A stretch of DNA of 58,140 bases from Guillardia theta CCMP2712 (lineage: Eukaryota > Cryptophyceae > Pyrenomonadales > Geminigeraceae). The translations under genes were made by a program, and so were the position numbers. The notes below the pieces were generated by a model. The model was not told the DNA's origin, ran no database searches, and saw nothing but the letters and a program-made list of their open reading frames with translations. Shown piece after piece: positions 1 through 11,266 of the stretch. The stretch spans positions 172,360-230,499 of the forward strand of contig NW_005434596.1 in assembly GCF_000315625.1 (NCBI RefSeq). Reading direction: 5' to 3'. Within the stretch, counting starts at the first letter, position 1. Each line of letters opens with the position of its first letter.

Positions 1-2842
1 GGTGGAGGCTGGGAAGAGGAAGAGGAAGAGGAAGAGGAAGATACCGCTAGCATCTTGGAAGGATCAGAGCAATCTGAGTAGAGGAGCCAAATTTGATCAT
101 TGGTAGTTTGACCTCCCGAAAAGTTCTCGTAGAAGACGTTGATCCTGTGAACGAGGAACATGAGAGAAAGGAGAAGGGGGAGAGGGTAGGAGGCTGGAGA
201 GCGATTGTTGCGCAACTCTCGATGTTTTCAGAGTGAAGGAGACAAGAAACAACAGGCGGAAGGTAGACGGGAATTCAGGATGGAGGAAGAGAAGAACAGA
301 CGAAAGGAGAAACCAGCAGTGAAGATGAAGATAGGAGAGGACTGGTAGAATGTAATGAAAGGAAAGGAATGGGGGAATGGGTGGAAAGAGAAAGATGTTG
401 AGGGGGGGGATGAACTTACCTCTTTGCAATCCAGGGCTGAGAAACGAAAACCTCCTGCAACCTTTTCTTCTCTACGTTTGCCTGATCCTTGTCAGGAGGA
501 GCAGGAGGAGCAGGAGGAGCAGGAGGAGCAGGAGGAGGATGCGCAGAGCTGCCCCGGTCTTTCCTCTCCTGCTTCCTAGGCACGATTCTCCTCCCTCCTC
601 TCGTTTTCCTGCTCGTCAGCCACGCAGGCGGCTCGTGTGAGGCCTTGAGCAGATGAGCATAGCGAGCTTGGAATCTCTTGCGAGGGGAGAGAGGAGGGGG
701 AGGCCGAGGGGGAGGGGGCGCGGCGGCGGCAACAGAGAAGCTCGTTCTGGAGGAGCCTCTGCGCGTGCTTGTTCCCTCGAGGAGGAGGAAGTCGAAGGAG
801 TGCTCGTAGCCGCAGGAGGGCTCCCTCCTCCGCAGGGAAGCAGAAGAGGCTCTCCTGGTGCTATGGTGCGATGTTTGATCGGGGATCAACCCTTGTGCCG
901 GCGACCTTGAAGTGGCCTCGTCCTCGGTCACATCCTTGCCATGCCTGCCCACCTCTCCTACCTTGCCGGCTTCCTCCTCCCCCTCCCCCTCATTCTCTTT
1001 CTCCTTTTTGGCGATGGTTTCAATGCTCGTCTCATCTCTTTTCCCTACTTGACTCTCGTTCTGAACAAGCCCTACCTTCTCTTCCACCTTGTTGCCATAA
1101 GTTTCATCGTGAGCATTTTGTGTCCCCCCTTCATCATCCCCCTTGTTCTCTCCTCTTATCCCATTTCCTCGCACGCTCTCTCTTCTCTTTCCATCATCTC
1201 TCCTCCCTCCTTGCCTCTGTTCCTCCTGCCCTATCTTCTCTCCCTCCCCCTGTCCATCGGAGGTCAAGGGATCTCCCTCCCCTGCTCGAGGAGAGGCGTC
1301 TCTGCAAGCGCAGGTAAGAGAAGAGAGAAAAGGAAGGGAGGAGTACGCTACGTCTTCTCGTCCCTTGCAGCTCTCTGCAGCAGGTTGATGAAACTTTCCT
1401 TCTTCCTTGACCTGCTTGGCTGCTGGCTCACGATCTTGGAGGAGAAAGTGCTCGATATATCCCGCAGTTTCTTCTTGAGAGCAGCAGAAGACCCTCCTCG
1501 GGTGTTGAAATACTCCTGCGGGAAGGACTCAAGTCAGGGCGGGAGGAAGAAGCAGGTGGCGAGAGTCGACCTGAAGCTCCTCCTGCTGAGCTCGCAAGGC
1601 TGCGACTTTCCCCTCCTCATGCCAGGCCACCAAGAACTTTCTGGCGATGAAGTCTTTTTGTTGGAGGGAAATGCAGTCTGTGACCGCTCGGCGGACCTGA
1701 AGAGGATGCCGAGTCAGGAAGGAGGGGAGAGAAGGGAGAGGAGGAGAGGAGGAGAGGAGGAGAGGAGGAGAGGAGGACCAGAGCACGATCGAAGGATAGA
1801 AGACAAGAGGAGGAAACGAGGAAACGAGAGAGTTGGAGCGAGAGGGAAAAAGAAGTGACAGCGGTGAAAAATTGTCACCTTTCCTCTTTGCACAACTGTT
1901 TTCCACCCCCTCCATGATAGAAGGAAGATTGTGCGCAGGAAAAAATTATCCAGCTTGCGAAGAAACGTCAAGGGTGTGGGAACCGACAAACTCAATCTCT
2001 ACAACGCATACAGCAGAGTAACATCTTCACGAAACAGGCAAACAAAAGCAACAAAGACATCAAAGCTGAATTATTGACTCAAGAGCACATCAGCACCACT
2101 TGTATCGTCGTCAACAGATTCTTTTGTTCATCTCACCTTCGTGAAGATTTCGAAAACCTGACCAAGTGTGTTCTGAGCGGACGATTTCTGCTCCTTCAAG
2201 TAGTCGATCCAATCCTGGAGAATCCAGGAATCTCGTGTCCTTGCCCACCTGTCTGTGGTCAAGTGCAGAAGCACGTGCAGAAGCGGGAGAAGAAACTGGA
2301 ACACCACAAACACCAAAGGAAAGGAGGAGAGGGAAGCGAAGGGGAGGGTACGGGAGAGGAGAGGAGAGGAGAGGAGAGGAGAGGGGAGGGGGAAGGGGAG
2401 GTGAGAGAAGAGAGGAGAGTGGAGAGAGGAGGAGAGGAGAAGAGAGCAGAGGAAACGGGGAGCTAAATGGCTTCACTTTCTCTGGAGCTCAAGCTCATCG
2501 GATGTGATGACGTCATGCGCGTATTGCTCCTCGAGCCTGAATCGTAGCAGAGTCAAAAAGAAGCAAAGGAATGAGGCAGGAGGAGTTTTGGAGGTGGGAG
2601 GAGGGAGGGGAAGGAGGGAGAGCGAGATTGGAGAAGGGCGATAGATGGGAATGAGCTGCAAGTGAGAGTGACAGAAGGGAAGGAGAGGGACAAACTGGAG
2701 GGCAAGGTGGAGAAAGGAAGAGAAAAGGAAGGGAAGTGCATGACATTTCCAGTATCCTCTCTTGGTCGATCGTCTCGTCGATTCCAAACTCGTATAGATT
2801 GATGCTCTGAGAAAGCATCGTCATCATCATCATCATCGTCGA

Positions 2843-2941
<99 letters not shown>

Positions 2942-3313
2942 TTCTCTCCATCTCCATCTCCATCTCCATCATCGTTGTCATCGTCGCATCTGCCTCTTCT
3001 CCTTTCTTGACCTTGTACTTGCACGAGCTGCTCAGAACATTCCCTCTCAGAAACTCCTCCTCCTCCTCCTTCCGCTGCTCCTCCATGGCCTCCTCCTGCC
3101 CATCCCTGTCAGGTCGACGGTACCAGAAGGGGGTCAAAACCGTTCTGCGGGGTTTGTAGATGGCAAAGAAGTTAAGAAGCATTTGTTCTTCCCCCGCAGC
3201 AGAAATCATTCTTTTGTCCTACGGGTGCAGAGTGTAAGAGCGAGTCATGTGGACATGAGGTTTACAGCAAATACAAGGAGGAGGAGGAGGAGGAAGAGGA
3301 GGAGGAAGAGGAG

Positions 3314-3345
<32 letters not shown>

Positions 3346-5693
3346 GGAGGAGGAGTAGGAGAAGCAGCAGCAGCAGCAGCAGGAGGAGGCATGACGAAGG
3401 CTGGTGGACGGAGGCTGGAAGATGAAGATTGGAGAAGGGAGGAGGTAGAGACCGTCCGTGCGTCTTTCTCACGCATCTCATGCCTGTCGAAGAATTTTTT
3501 CGCCAGCAGTCTGGACCCTCCAATGATCTGCAGCACGACATGCTCGTCACACGACTTCGCCTTTCTTTCCCCCTCTGTTTTGCCCATCTCTCCTTTCTCA
3601 GCTCACGTTCAGGATCTTCGAGCTGAAAATCTGCTCCTTGAACATGTACTCCGCCCCCTTCTGCTCCAGTCCAGCTGGGAACCAGCTCAGGAGCGCGTTT
3701 GACAAGTTTGACCAGCACCTTGACGCATCAGCTTGAGGAAACTTTCGTATTTGACCAGGTGGAACATTTCTTGCACAAACCTGACAAGACGTCACAAGCA
3801 GTTCAACACATCTACCACACACGTTGCTGTCACGATTGGTTTTGTGGCATGCGCAGTACCTTTGACATTCATGGTATCTATGGCATGTAAAGGTTTCTAG
3901 ATACCATGATTGTCAAAGGTTTCTAGGACAGTCATAGGATCTCTGAAACAACTGCATATGAACGTATCGCCCATGAACATAACATTGACCTTCACATGGC
4001 AGAAGATGGGAATTCAACTATCATTCATCGCATGTACAGATAGAACAAGAAGAGTTCATCGACATGGCAAAAAACGTGTCACCAAGACAACCAGATCCTT
4101 TTCAACATTTTCTCCATTCCTCTCCCCCCCCCTCTTCTTCCTTCACCTTCTGGTTTGCAGGTTCCCGGCACCATAGGAAATCTCACAGTAGTCTAGAAGG
4201 TGCTGGTACTCGACCCCTTCATTCGCTGAGAATTGCATCAAAACCCTCTCGAAGTTGAGGAGGAAGAGATGGTAAATCTCGTAGAAACGCAGCTCCTGCT
4301 CGCTCCTGCTCGTCTTCAGAGTCATCACAACTGCCGCACAAGCTTGCAGGCAGCTTGGGAGCACCTCAGCTCGACCGAACGGAAGTTGATGGAGTACTGA
4401 CGGAAGAAGGGGGAAAATGCATCCGTAAACTGCGAGCTGAGTGTTGATAGCCTGTCAGCGACATCCAAGGTCCTCTTCCCTCCTCCTCTACCTCCCGCAG
4501 AACTTCGCCAGCTTCTTCAGGCAGGCCGCTGCCTCTTTCCGCCTCCTCACCAGCCTTGCTGCAAGGGTTCGACGTGCCCAGGACTTGGAGAAAGCACGTA
4601 TCAGAGTGCAAGCGAGAAAAGGAGAGGGGAGAGAGGGAGAGAGTGAGTAAGTGAGTTAGAGGATGTTTTGACACGATATAGTGCAGAACGGGAACAAAAC
4701 ATGATCGAAACACACCCATTTGCATTCAACCATACACAACAGCTCGTAGACAGGACGCCTTGTCAAACACCATGAAAAGAGGAGGGGGAGGGGGCGAGAA
4801 GGAGAAGGGGGAGATGGAGGTGGTGGTGGAGGTGGTGGAGGAGGAGACGACAACTGAGTCGACTCGAAATGAAACCCTTTCTCAGGTTTCCTCACCTGCA
4901 CTTTAACAAGCGCGCGAAGCAACCTCCTCCTCTCCTCCAACAGTCGGAATGCTGCTCCCTCCCTCCCCTCCTTGCATTGTTCTCTCACCCTGCGGAACCT
5001 CCTCCTAGACACGAAGCGCCGCGCAGCGCACTGTATCCGAACTATCAACTCCCCCACGGTAATGAGCCCGAAGGAACGTATGATGCTAGTCTCGGTCTGA
5101 GCGGCGAAGAGCAGAGGGAGGTCGGGAAGTTGTCTCCTCTGCTGCCCGGGTATCAGCCAGACAAGATCGAACGTGTGGCGTATCATCTGCCTCTTGGCCT
5201 CTGCCGACGATCTCATCAGGCGCTCGAACAATCGCTGCTCGTACTCCTCGTAGTCTCGGTTCCCCTGCTCCCTGATTGCTGCCGCCAGGTCATGCCCAGC
5301 AAGGTCCCAGTCGGGGATGCCGCGAGCATGCATGGAGATGATGGTCAGCTCCTTCCTCTTCCTCTCCGCCTCCTTCCTGCTAGGGTACAGGTTGGCCCCG
5401 CAGCTCCTGATCATGTGCGATACGAGATTGCTATGGAAGGTAGGGGACGAATACGCGATGGCCCAACGGTAGACCGGCCACCAGGACGTGTGCTTGTTCT
5501 CCTGCGTTCTCGCTCCCTCACCCTCCTGCGGCTCGGAAAGAGGAGCAAGCATCTCTGCCTGCACCTTGTTGTACAGCTGGATAAACTTGGTGGACCTGGC
5601 AGCATGGACAGGATAGTGCGGATTTGAAATCCTGTCCTCCAAGTCCTTTTGAAGCTCGCTGCTCCATTGCTGCAAGCTGTTGGAGAACGGCAT
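1..5693 (-). CDS. IQ-motif protein with poly-Asp tract, 3' end outside window
   Basis: Multi-exon gene that runs off the left edge. The start is taken at MPFSNSLQQW (5693), the first Met of an open first exon of about 266 codons. Residues about 217-236 (IVRIQCAARRFVSRRRF) form an IQ calmodulin-binding motif. The next exon (about 4600-4490) splices in frame and adds a second IQ-like helix (SWARRTLAARLVRRRKEA). Later exons lie at about 4440-4160, 3780-3610, 3550-3420, 3209-2750, 2550-2490, 2280-2120, 1690-1590, 1520-1345, 1305-428 and 149-1. The 3209-2750 exon carries a run of about 50 Asp. The 1305-428 exon is low complexity (acidic, then Pro-rich). IQ motifs imply calmodulin or myosin-light-chain binding; no motor or kinase domain is visible, so the function is unknown. 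The splice after the poly-Asp exon could not be settled. Confidence 0.7.
2830..2940 (-). repeat. GAY trinucleotide run encoding poly-aspartate
   Basis: On the coding (minus) strand this is an almost uninterrupted run of Asp codons. It is made of a GAT block (about 2878-2940), a GAC block (about 2835-2877) and another GAT group, with one Val codon near the end. Flanking exon sequence is ordinary mixed-composition protein, so the run is translated within the IQ-motif gene. Confidence 0.85.
3279..3390. repeat. purine-rich GGA/GAA tract with short CAG run
   Basis: Imperfect (GGA)n/(GAA)n interrupted repeat followed by a short AGC run. It lies between two plausible exons of the minus-strand IQ-motif gene, so it is read as intronic; on the coding strand it forms the pyrimidine-rich stretch expected before an acceptor. 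Confidence 0.7.
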
Positions 5694-6209
5694 GTTTGTT
5701 GTTTTTGAAGACTCTCCTCAGCCGCTACTCACATTGATGCAGCCTGCTGCGATCTGATGTATGTCTAACGGTTCACTCACGACATTCCTGTGCTCTCCTG
5801 TGCTTTCTCCTCCTGTCCTGTCCTGTCCTGTCCTGTCCTGTCCTGTCACACCTGTCCTGTCACACCTGTCCTGTCCTGTCCTCTCCCGGCTCTCCATCGC
5901 AATGGTTCCTCCTCTTCTCCATATTCTTGAGGTTCTTGACCGAAGGGTTTCAACGGCCCGGAACTAGTTACTAGATAAGCTAATTCACTTCTTAGCACCC
6001 CCGCCCGATACCCACCCCTACATCCATTTACAAACCCCTACATCAAAATCGTTAACCCCTCCTTTTCTACACCCCACCTACAATGATCCAATTAATAGAT
6101 TGATTTACACCGGTACTGAAACCACCTACCCCATATCAAACATCATCTCTTCTAGGATCGACCCCTCGATGGAAAACCCTACCCAATTTTATCGGGACTC
6201 GGGTGACTC
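5694..6209. other. intergenic; TGTCC pentamer repeat and CCCTAC-rich island
   Basis: Region between divergent genes. About 5800-5882 is a tandem TGTCC pentamer array broken by CACACC units. About 5985-6190 is AT-richer DNA in which CCCCTAC-type words recur (complement GTAGGGG), matching the islands near 27.3, 40-41 and 49.6-50.4 kb. No gene is seen. It probably holds the promoters of both flanking genes, but no core element is recognisable. Confidence 0.6.
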
Positions 6210-9200
6210 ATGGCGGGGGAGGAGCAATGGTGGGCAGTGCGAAGGGGGGAGGAGGCGGTGAAGGAAGAGAAGGAGAAGCTCAGGTTCGCAAGAGAAGGTA
6301 AGAAAGGAGGACAGGCTGTATCTGGACCCTATTTCTTCTTCCCTGACCTTCCTGCCCTGTAGTTGTCGCAGGAGACGTGAAACTTTTCGACAAAAGCTAC
6401 GAGCAGATTACTTGTTCTTTGAAGGAGGTACGGGGCCAAAGTAGATGTCCTCTCTCCTCAGAGGACTATACTCATCGATATCATGACGACCACGTCCCAT
6501 CTAACCTCCATGATGCGTCATTGTGACGTTCTTGTTTCTTCCTTTCGACTGATCGTTGTGGCAGCGAGGATTTCAGCAGTGCGCTGAAGGCACATATCAG
6601 CACTTGTTGAGCACGCCAGGTGATATGGCTGCTATCGTGTGATGAGGTCTCACGCTGCTCCATCGAAGTCTCTTCCTTCACTGTCGACGGGATGCGGATG
6701 TTGGAGGAAAGAATCAGTGATCAGGTGCTGACCTGAGAAATCCTTTTGTGGCGAAGTCATGAGACGTGTTTGTTGTGTTGGTCAGTTTGACAAGATCGCG
6801 TTAGCCAAGAAGAGCGCCAAGGAGTTTGCTCGCCAGAAGGTCTGCAGACTCATCTGATCCTCTCAGGAGGGTGAGCTAACAGGACCGCAGCTTCAGGAGA
6901 GGCGGGCAAGTATCCAGAGGAGGAAGGAGAAGCTGGAGCAGGTCTTGACGGAGCTCACCAACAAGAAGGAAGAGCTCATGAAGAACTTCTCCAACCTCAA
7001 CGTGGACATGCGGCAGAAGATCGGGACCGTGACCGACGCGCTCGACCAGAGGGAGGTCGAGCTTCTGAATCAGATCAACCGGCTGGAGCAGACGAAGCAG
7101 ACGCAGCAGGTGGAGATTGGCGAGGACTTGAAGGTAGCATCAGCTGCGTGCAATCTTTTGGTAGGATGCATGACCCGTGCTGGGAAGGTGCTGGAGGACG
7201 GGTTGGCGAACAGCGTGAGGGACATCAACGCGGCACTCCAGAAGGAGGACCACTATGACTTTCTTGAAGCAACAGCAGCCCTCGATGCGACAGTAGAGCA
7301 GGTGGGAGAGGGCGGTGGGATGACACAGCTCCTCCTCCCCTAGCCGCTCCTCTTCTCCTTCCCTACTCCTCTCCTTCTGGCTGCTCTTCCTGCCCTGGGA
7401 CGTGCCTGACCTTCTCCTCCAGCAACTCTCCACCATGGACCTCTCGGCCATCCGCCGCTTCCGCCCAGACTTCGAAGTCAAGCTGGATGTGAGGAGAAAC
7501 AATTCTTACTTTTCTTTCTCATGCTGAGAATCTTCACTCCTCCTGCTACTCTAACCATCTTCGAATGATTGCAATCCTGTTCCCTCCCCCCCTTCCTCCT
7601 TCGCCTATCCCTCTTCCTCCTCCTCCGACTTGCTCTCCCTTTCCCTTCCATCTCTTTCTTCTCTCTCCTTCCTATCCTTCTCCTAGCCACCCCCCTTCTC
7701 CTCCTCTTTCCCTCCCTCACCATCCCCAGCTCTGCCTGCTCGACCTGAACCCTCCTACCAGATCGACTACCCCACTTCCACCATCCGCCAGCTCTCCATC
7801 TTCCCGTCGCAGCCTCAGTCGGAACCGCCGGGGCCGACCAACGTGGCAGAGGCAGCGGCACCGACCCCAGCAGAGGATGTGGGAGCTAGGAACAGGGAAG
7901 TCAGTTTGCGGTCGGTTTCCAGCATGTCACACAGCTCGAGCTCCTTTGGGGATATGATCCAGCTGGAAGATTTGAAGAAAACGAGGGCGGGGCAGGTGGA
8001 AAAAAGTCAGATCCATATGATATCAGCGACGACACAGGTCAGCGGGAGAAGGGGGGCATGGAGGAGGAGGAGGAGGAGGAGGAGGAGGAGGAGGAGGAGG
8101 AGGAGGGTGAGCTGGGGAAGCTGGGGAAGCTGGAGAGGAAGAGATCAGGCATGGTTAGGAGAATGACATGGAGAGGGAGCGAGGAGAAGGAGTAAGACGC
8201 GGGAGGGAAAGAGGTGGGATCATTATGGGAGGGGAAAAGGAGGTCAAGGAATGGAGAGGACGCGATCTGGTAGTATGGGACTAGTGACAACACGATCATG
8301 AGGAAGGACGGAGGGACGGAGGGACGGAGGGACGGAGGGACGGAGGGAGAAGAAGGTAAAGTATGGGGAGGGGTGGTGAGCTGACATGCAATGGCAGGGG
8401 AAGGAGAGGAGCAGCATCATCACTATTTCTGCTCGGCAGCAGGAGAACTCGCCGAGCGGAGGAGAGAGGGAGGCGATCGGGACACACAGGGCGCGGAGGG
8501 GGATGGAGGGAGAAGCAGGAACGTCAAGCGCTGGAGAGGGGAAGGTGAGGAGTGTCATGGAGCTGAAGGGGAGGGAACGATGCTTTGGGATGAACAACAG
8601 AAAGCAGCAGGGAGGAGGGAAGGGGGGAGGTGGGATTGTCGTGGTTGATTGGGGCCGGCTGGAAAAGGAGGAGGAGGAGGAGGAGGAGGAGGAGGAGGAG
8701 GAGGTCACAGAATTGACCCTCGTCATAGCAGGAACCTGCCAGCTCTCCTTCGATTCTGTTCGATCACATTCAGAACGGATCTCTGCTGAAGTTGAGCAAC
8801 CTTAGCATCGAAGAGCAGGTCCTCAACGCAAGGAGGGGGAGGGAGGGGGGGAGGGGGAGGGCTGACGCAAAAAGGAAGGGGAAGGGGAGGGAAAGGGTTG
8901 AAAGCTTGACGACAAGTGTAGGACCTTTGCTCGCTGCCCTCAGTCTTGTCCTCCTACCCGACCTTGACGACGGTCGACTTGACGGACTCAAGTGATACTC
9001 CTCTTGCTCCTCTCGTCTTCCTAGGTTGTGACGCTGAGCGGTGAAGACATCGGGGATAGCGGGGCTAGGATCGTTGCCGACGCTCTCGCTGCCAACATGA
9101 CCGTCACTGCCCTGGGGCTGTCAGGCAACAAGATTGGTGAGAGTGTGAACGACAATGATGATGGCGGGAGTGTGAGTTGCTTGGTGTGGAGGGATGGATC

Positions 9201-11223
9201 AGAAAATGACATTGTTGAAGTTTATGTTGGTTGTTGATGTCTGCGTTGAAGTTGCTGTTGGTTGTAGATGTTGTTGCAATGATGATGTGATCGACTTGTT
9301 CAGGTGACGGGGGTATACACGCGATCTCCAATTCTCTTGCTGTCAACAGAGCTATCCTCTCTCTCTTCCTCCGAAACAACTCCATTGGTATGTCTCCCTC
9401 CCATTACATGCCCTCCTTCTTTCGAACCTCCTCCTCTTCGCTTCCCCACCAATTGAACTCGTTTTCCCGTCTTCCCTTTCTCCTCTCCTCCTCTCCCCAT
9501 CTCCTCCTCTCCTCCCCATTCTCCTTGTCTACCTGCCTCATTTTTTTGTAGGCTCGTTTGGAGCAAAACAAATTTTCAGCTCGCTGATGGTGACCGTCAA
9601 ACGCCAATAAATGTGTTTGACAGATTGACAGGAAAACTTCACTCTTACCAAACTCAATCTGAAAAACAATCACATTGGTAGGTTTGTCTTTTTCACTGCT
9701 CCAATCCCTCCCACCATCCTCTCCTCCTCCTCCTCTCCTCCTCCTCCTCTCCTCCTCTCCTCCCCTCCTCCTCCTTCCTCACTCCTCGCCATTTCCACCC
9801 GCATGCTTCTTCTCCTTACCTCATCCTACTCTCCTTCACTTTCTCACTGTCGCTCCCTCCCTCCTCAACCCTTCATCTCGCTGCAGGAGAGGAAGGAGTA
9901 GCGCAACTGGTCCCCATGCTACAGGTTTGAGGAGGAGATAGTGTTCCCCTCTCACTCACCAGCAGAAGAATCATACCCTGCTCGAGCTCAATCTCTGGAG
10001 CAACAACCTTGGAGCAGGCAAGAGCCTCTCCTCCCCGCCTTTCCTCTTCTCTTCTGCACTCTACTTGTCTTGTGCTCTTTGTTCCCTCCCCTCTTCTCCT
10101 ATCCTCTCCTCTTCTCTCCCTCTCTGCTCCTCTTCTCATCTCCTCCTCTTCTGCGCTCGTGCTCAATCTCTCTTCATCTATACTCATCCTTGCTCTCCCC
10201 TTTACGTCTCTACCTTGCTCCTCATTCTTCCTTGCGCCTTCCTCCTCCTCCCTCCGCTCATCATCCGTTTCCTTGAGTCTTCGTATCCGCCGCTTCTCCC
10301 CTTCTCCTTATCCTGCTGATCTTCCGTAGGAGGCGCCGCGATCATCGCCATGGCTCTGAGCCACACCAGTGCGGGGCTGGTCGACCTGGACTTAGGATGC
10401 AACAGCATCGGCAACGAGGGACTGACGGCACTTGCGGAGGTGAAGAGGAAGAAACAGGGAGAGGGGGGGAGCAAACAGTAGCAGCATGAGGAGGGGAGGA
10501 GAGGGAAGGGGAGAGGAGAGGATGGGCAGAGGGAGGGGGGNNNNNNNNNNNNNNNNNNNNNNNNNNNNNNNNNNNNNNNNNNNNNNNNNNNNNNNNNNNN
10601 NNNNNNNNNNNNNNNNNNNNNNNNNNNNNNNNNNNNNNNNAGGAGGAGGAGGAGGAGGAGGAGTGTGGAAGACGGGGGCCATTGAGGGAAGTTACTCCTC
10701 TGCAGAGGTGGAATGAAATCGACGACGAGGGCGTCCTGCATGCTGGGCGGGTAAGGGGGAGGCGGCAAGAGCTGAGCTGAGGGCGTTGAGCGAAGAGGGA
10801 GAAGAGGGAGACCGGGAAGGGCGGGTGGACGGAGGACACGGGTGGTGGAGGCAGAGGAGGGGGGGGAGGAGGGATAGGAAGGCGGGAAGGGGAGGAGTTC
10901 GGCTGATGAGGATGCGGCAGACGCTTGCGGGAACTTCTTGTCTTAAGGAGATGAATTTGTTCGGGAACAAACTCAGCTCCGATGGGAAGGTATCGCCATG
11001 CTCCTTCTCCTCCTCTACCTCTTCTTCAGCTTCCTTCCACCCTCCTCGTCGTCTCCGTCATTCACCAAATCCCTCATCCCTTCCTCGTCCTCTTTCTGCT
11101 CCTCCCTCTGCCTCCTCCTCGTCATCATCTTGTCATCATCACCACCGCAACCACCATCTGATGTGCTTGCCAGGCACAAGCTGAACTACAACGACAAGTA
11201 CCATCCATCAAAGTCATGAAGTA
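6210..11223 (+). CDS. coiled-coil plus RNase-inhibitor-type leucine-rich-repeat protein
   Basis: Starts MAGEEQWWAVRRGEEAV (ATG 6210); exon 1 ends at a GTAAG donor (6298) and joins 6372-6427 in phase. Exons about 6780-7500 encode a long coiled coil (FDKIALAKKS..., LTNKKEELMKNFSN, ALDQREVELLNQINRLEQ) resembling the B-box C-terminal helical region of TRIM proteins; no zinc-binding B-box or RING is visible. A Ser/Pro-rich linker follows (about 7735-8560). From about 8800 each exon encodes roughly one LRR of the NLR/RNase-inhibitor kind: ALGLSGNKIG, LSLFLRNNSIG, LTKLNLKNNHIG, LLELNLWSNNLG, LVDLDLGCNSIG, LKEMNLFGNKL. The last exon ends AELQRQVPSIKVMK and TAA at 11221-11223. No NACHT/NTPase is seen. 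The 100-N gap may hide an LRR exon. The likely role is protein-protein interaction. The join between the coiled-coil and LRR halves is inferred from phase and orientation. Confidence 0.7.
8303..8347. repeat. tandem GACGGAGG octamer array
   Basis: About five perfect tandem copies of an 8-bp unit GACGGAGG in an intron of the LRR gene. Purine-only (GGA)n tracts flank it at about 8060-8105 and 8668-8703. Confidence 0.8.
10541..10640. other. assembly gap (100 N)
   Basis: Exactly 100 N flanked on both sides by purine-only GGA/GGGA sequence, so the gap lies in a polypurine intronic repeat of the LRR gene. The round length suggests a fixed-size scaffold gap, so the true distance is unknown and an LRR exon may be missing. 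Confidence 0.98.
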
Positions 11224-11266
11224 ACAACTGAGTCAGACCGGCCGCTTTCATTCTTATCATCCCCTC

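Noticed and set aside
416-1267. Separate gene starting at the Met near 1267 on the minus strand
   Set aside because: The frame is open upstream of that Met and joins an exon with good splice signals, so it is an internal exon of the IQ-motif gene.
4869-5627. 252-codon frame on the plus strand
   Set aside because: Antisense shadow of the first IQ-gene exon; no domain and no splice context.
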